From Bacteroidota bacterium (GTDB lineage Bacteria > Bacteroidota > Bacteroidia > Bacteroidales > UBA932): 16,286 nucleotides of DNA. The stretch covers positions 1 through 16,286 of the forward strand of contig JAGDMC010000011.1 of the NCBI GenBank assembly GCA_017860395.1, in the 5' to 3' direction. The position numbers and the translations under genes were made by a program. Positions 15,019 through 16,286 of the stretch are shown here, piece by piece. Positions within the stretch are counted from its first letter, which is position 1. The number at the start of each line of letters is the position of its first letter. The notes beneath the pieces are model-generated. The model saw only the letters and a program-made list of their open reading frames with translations. It was not told the origin of the DNA and searched no databases.

Positions 15019-15366
15019 TTAAATATTTTTAAAAGCCACATAAACAATGTCTTTTGAGCTTATTATATAGCTGTAATTGTAGCAATGAATGACTCGCTTT
15101 CCATTCCTGCGGATTTCAAAAGAAGTGGAGTATCCGAAGTTGAATCCTTCTCCCGAAAGTTTCATCAGAGTAGACCTTCTCCTCCCTGAAATAATCATTT
15201 TTTCCAGAATTCTCCTGTTTTTTTCCAGAACTCTGTTTATTCTTCTTGGCTCCTCAGTTCCATTTCTGCGAATTCTGTTGTTGTACGAATTTCTGCATCC
15301 GTCGCTGCAAAATTTTTTATCGCACCTTCCAAACAGTTCCTTCCCACACTCAATACAATCAGACAT
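15019..15366 (-). CDS. Small zinc-binding protein with N-terminal C-x2-C...C-x3-C motif
   Basis: The 115 aa start with CIECGKELFGRCDKKFCSD and CRNSYNN, giving Cys4-x2-Cys7 and Cys20-x3-Cys24 (plus Cys15) as a likely zinc site. A very basic middle follows (RIRRNG...RRINRVLEKNRRILEKM), then a short beta-rich tail with GFNFGYSTSF. This matches a conserved uncharacterised protein group of Bacteroidota as I remember it. The charge and zinc knuckle suggest nucleic-acid binding, but this is inference. It is monocistronic, with a -7 element almost at its start codon, and divergent from the histidine phosphatase gene. Confidence 0.8.
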   Translation of the reverse strand: MSDCIECGKELFGRCDKKFCSDGCRNSYNNRIRRNGTEEPRRINRVLEKNRRILEKMIISGRRRSTLMKLSGEGFNFGYSTSFEIRRNGKRVIHCYNYSYIISSKDIVYVAFKNI

Positions 15367-15376
15367 GTTTTTAGTT

Positions 15377-15384
15377 CAAATATA
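15377..15384 (-). promoter_or_regulatory. -7 element of the zinc-protein gene (very short leader)
   Basis: On the minus strand the sequence reads TATATTTG, matching TAnnTTTG. Its 3' end is only 10 nt before the ATG at 15366, so transcription would begin about 4-5 nt before the start codon. The mRNA would be nearly leaderless unless another promoter is used. Confidence 0.45.
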
Positions 15385-15482
15385 ATTTATTAAATATGTG
15401 TAAAGTGCTTTTGTGTAAACATTTATCTGTTTATATATTTTTTAGGTCAATAATAATTTTTAATGCTAAAATTTAAAAAAAC

Positions 15483-15490
15483 TATATTTG
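15483..15490 (+). promoter_or_regulatory. -7 element of the histidine phosphatase gene
   Basis: TATATTTG matches TAnnTTTG and ends 21 nt before the ATG at 15512. The 145-nt region between the two divergent genes (15367-15511) is extremely AT-rich, holds this and the opposite -7 element, and shows no ORF or clear hairpin. Confidence 0.5.
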
Positions 15491-15511
15491 TCACGTATAT
15501 AAATAATTGGG

Positions 15512-16138
15512 ATGACCGAACTAATATTTACCAGACATGGCCAGACTGAATGGAATGTTGCGAAACGGATGCAGGGACAGCTTGATTCACCTCTTACAGA
15601 GATGGGTCTTTCTCAGGCAAGAGTTTTAGGTTCATATTTAAGAGGAGAGAATATTTCAGTTATTTACTCAAGTTCACTTCCAAGAGCACAGAGAACTGCC
15701 ACAATAATCCAGCGGGAGACAGGGCTGGATAAATTTATTACTACAGACTCTCTTATTGAAATAGGCCTTGCCGGTCTTGAAGGAAGAACTTTTGCCAGTG
15801 CAACGGAAGAGTATCCGGAAAGGATGGCGGCTTTTGCGTCAAGTCCGGCAGATTTTGTTCCGCTGGGGAACGGAGAATACTTCTCAGAGGTGCAAAAAAG
15901 AGCTCTTGATTTTATCTTTCCTTTGTTTGAAAAGCATAAGGATGAGAAGGTTCTCATTGTCACGCATGCTGTTATACTCAGGCTCATTATGGCGCACTTT
16001 GAAAAAATCTGGTTTAACGATTACTGGAAGATTCACGGGTTTTTCTACCCTTGCAGTATATCCAGGGTTATTTTTGACGGACAGAAGTATGAGGTTGCAG
16101 AAAGAAATAGTATCGAATATGCTAAAAGAGGTTTTTAA
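15512..16138 (+). CDS. Histidine phosphatase family protein (phosphoglycerate-mutase-like)
   Basis: The 208 aa carry the branch-1 histidine phosphatase residues: the phospho-acceptor in TRHGQTEWN (Arg8, His9), Arg58 in SSSLPRAQRTA, Glu83 in LIEIGLAGLEG and His152 in VTHAV. These proteins act as cofactor-dependent mutases or, more often at this size, as phosphatases on sugar phosphates, phosphoserine or alpha-ribazole phosphate. The sequence alone does not select among them; the RMQGQLDSPLTEMG segment is typical of the broad CobC/GpmB-like group, and no cobalamin genes lie nearby. The gene has its own -7 element upstream and a terminator downstream, so it is probably a single-gene unit. Confidence 0.92.
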   Translation: MTELIFTRHGQTEWNVAKRMQGQLDSPLTEMGLSQARVLGSYLRGENISVIYSSSLPRAQRTATIIQRETGLDKFITTDSLIEIGLAGLEGRTFASATEEYPERMAAFASSPADFVPLGNGEYFSEVQKRALDFIFPLFEKHKDEKVLIVTHAVILRLIMAHFEKIWFNDYWKIHGFFYPCSISRVIFDGQKYEVAERNSIEYAKRGF

Positions 16139-16174
16139 CCGATTATAAACGACTTTTGTCGACAATAATTATTT

Positions 16175-16205
16175 AAAGAGAGGTAGCAATTCTATCTCTC
16201 TTTTT
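16175..16205 (+). terminator. Rho-independent terminator after the histidine phosphatase gene
   Basis: A 12-bp stem with one G-U pair (16175-16186 with 16192-16203) and a 5-nt loop CAATT is followed by T residues. It lies 37 nt after the stop codon of the phosphatase gene. The T run merges into a possible -7 element, TTTCTTTG followed by TAC (16203-16210), for the next gene. Confidence 0.75.
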
Positions 16206-16210
16206 CTTTG
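16203..16210 (+). promoter_or_regulatory. Possible -7 element of the ssb-like gene, fused to the preceding terminator
   Basis: TTTCTTTG differs from TAnnTTTG at one position and is followed by TAC, as are the better elements in this window. It ends 28 nt before the ATG at 16239. No -33 box is clear, since that region is the terminator stem. Confidence 0.3.
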
Positions 16211-16238
16211 TACTGTAAAACCATTTAAATCGTTTATT

Positions 16239-16286
16239 ATGGAAAAGTCGATCAACAGAGTGGAGCTGAGAGGTAATGTGGGATTT
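16239..16286 (+). CDS. ssb: Probable single-stranded DNA-binding protein, first 16 codons (cut by window edge)
   Basis: The fragment reads MEKSINRVELRGNVGF. The pattern N-x-V-x-L-x-G-N-V/L-G at the very start is the first OB-fold strand of SSB proteins, which coat single-stranded DNA in replication and repair. Nothing beyond residue 16 is available, so the assignment rests on this short match. A paralogue or another OB-fold protein is possible. Confidence 0.6.
   Translation, partial: MEKSINRVELRGNVGF

Noticed and set aside
1..16286. Mobile element, CRISPR array, defence system or biosynthetic cluster
   Set aside because: I found no transposase, integrase, direct-repeat array, tRNA or toxin-antitoxin pair. 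The genes are ordinary chromosomal functions in small operons.

Overview
The window comes from a bacterium of the phylum Bacteroidota, most likely order Bacteroidales. Several genes are preceded by the Bacteroidota -7 promoter element TAnnTTTG, and Shine-Dalgarno sequences are mostly weak or absent. The gene content is also typical of the phylum: a DUF4105/Lnb-type lipoprotein N-acyltransferase, an M3 dipeptidyl carboxypeptidase lipoprotein, and a C-x2-C...C-x3-C zinc protein. The DNA is moderately AT-rich and looks chromosomal. I see no insertion sequence, phage, CRISPR array, tRNA or rRNA.

Layout. (1) 1-556, minus: a thioredoxin-fold protein with an unusual C-x6-C active-site region, followed 4 nt later by the start of trxB, which runs off the left edge. 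A Crp/Fnr-type regulator (724-1419, plus) diverges from them. (2) 1482-1744, plus: a small membrane protein whose frame breaks exactly at an A AAA AAG slippery heptamer. (3) pdxH (minus) is divergent from an orphan two-TM histidine kinase (plus). The kinase overlaps tail to tail with a PagL-like outer-membrane acyl hydrolase (minus). (4) 4164-7539, plus: a degenerate Nudix-like protein, a secreted serine beta-lactamase-like hydrolase and a stand-alone NAD(P)H-hydrate dehydratase (nnrD), tightly packed. (5) 7587-11911, plus: a UPF0316/DUF2179 membrane protein, an amidase lipoprotein, a probable Lnb and a membrane-anchored alpha/beta hydrolase, ending in a hairpin inside the last codons. (6) 11932-14939, minus: a coiled-coil lipoprotein and then an M3 peptidase lipoprotein. 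(7) 15019-16286: a zinc-finger protein (minus), a histidine phosphatase (plus) with its own terminator, and the first 16 codons of a probable ssb.

Themes. Much of the window concerns the cell envelope: three predicted lipoproteins, a lipoprotein N-acyltransferase candidate, a PagL-like beta-barrel and a secreted serine hydrolase. A smaller part is redox or cofactor housekeeping (trxB, pdxH, nnrD). Most genes are ordinary chromosomal genes. The items most worth a second look are the thioredoxin that has lost its nucleophilic-position Cys next to trxB, the slippery-site small membrane gene, the off-register Nudix box, and the terminator shared with coding sequence at 11871-11905.
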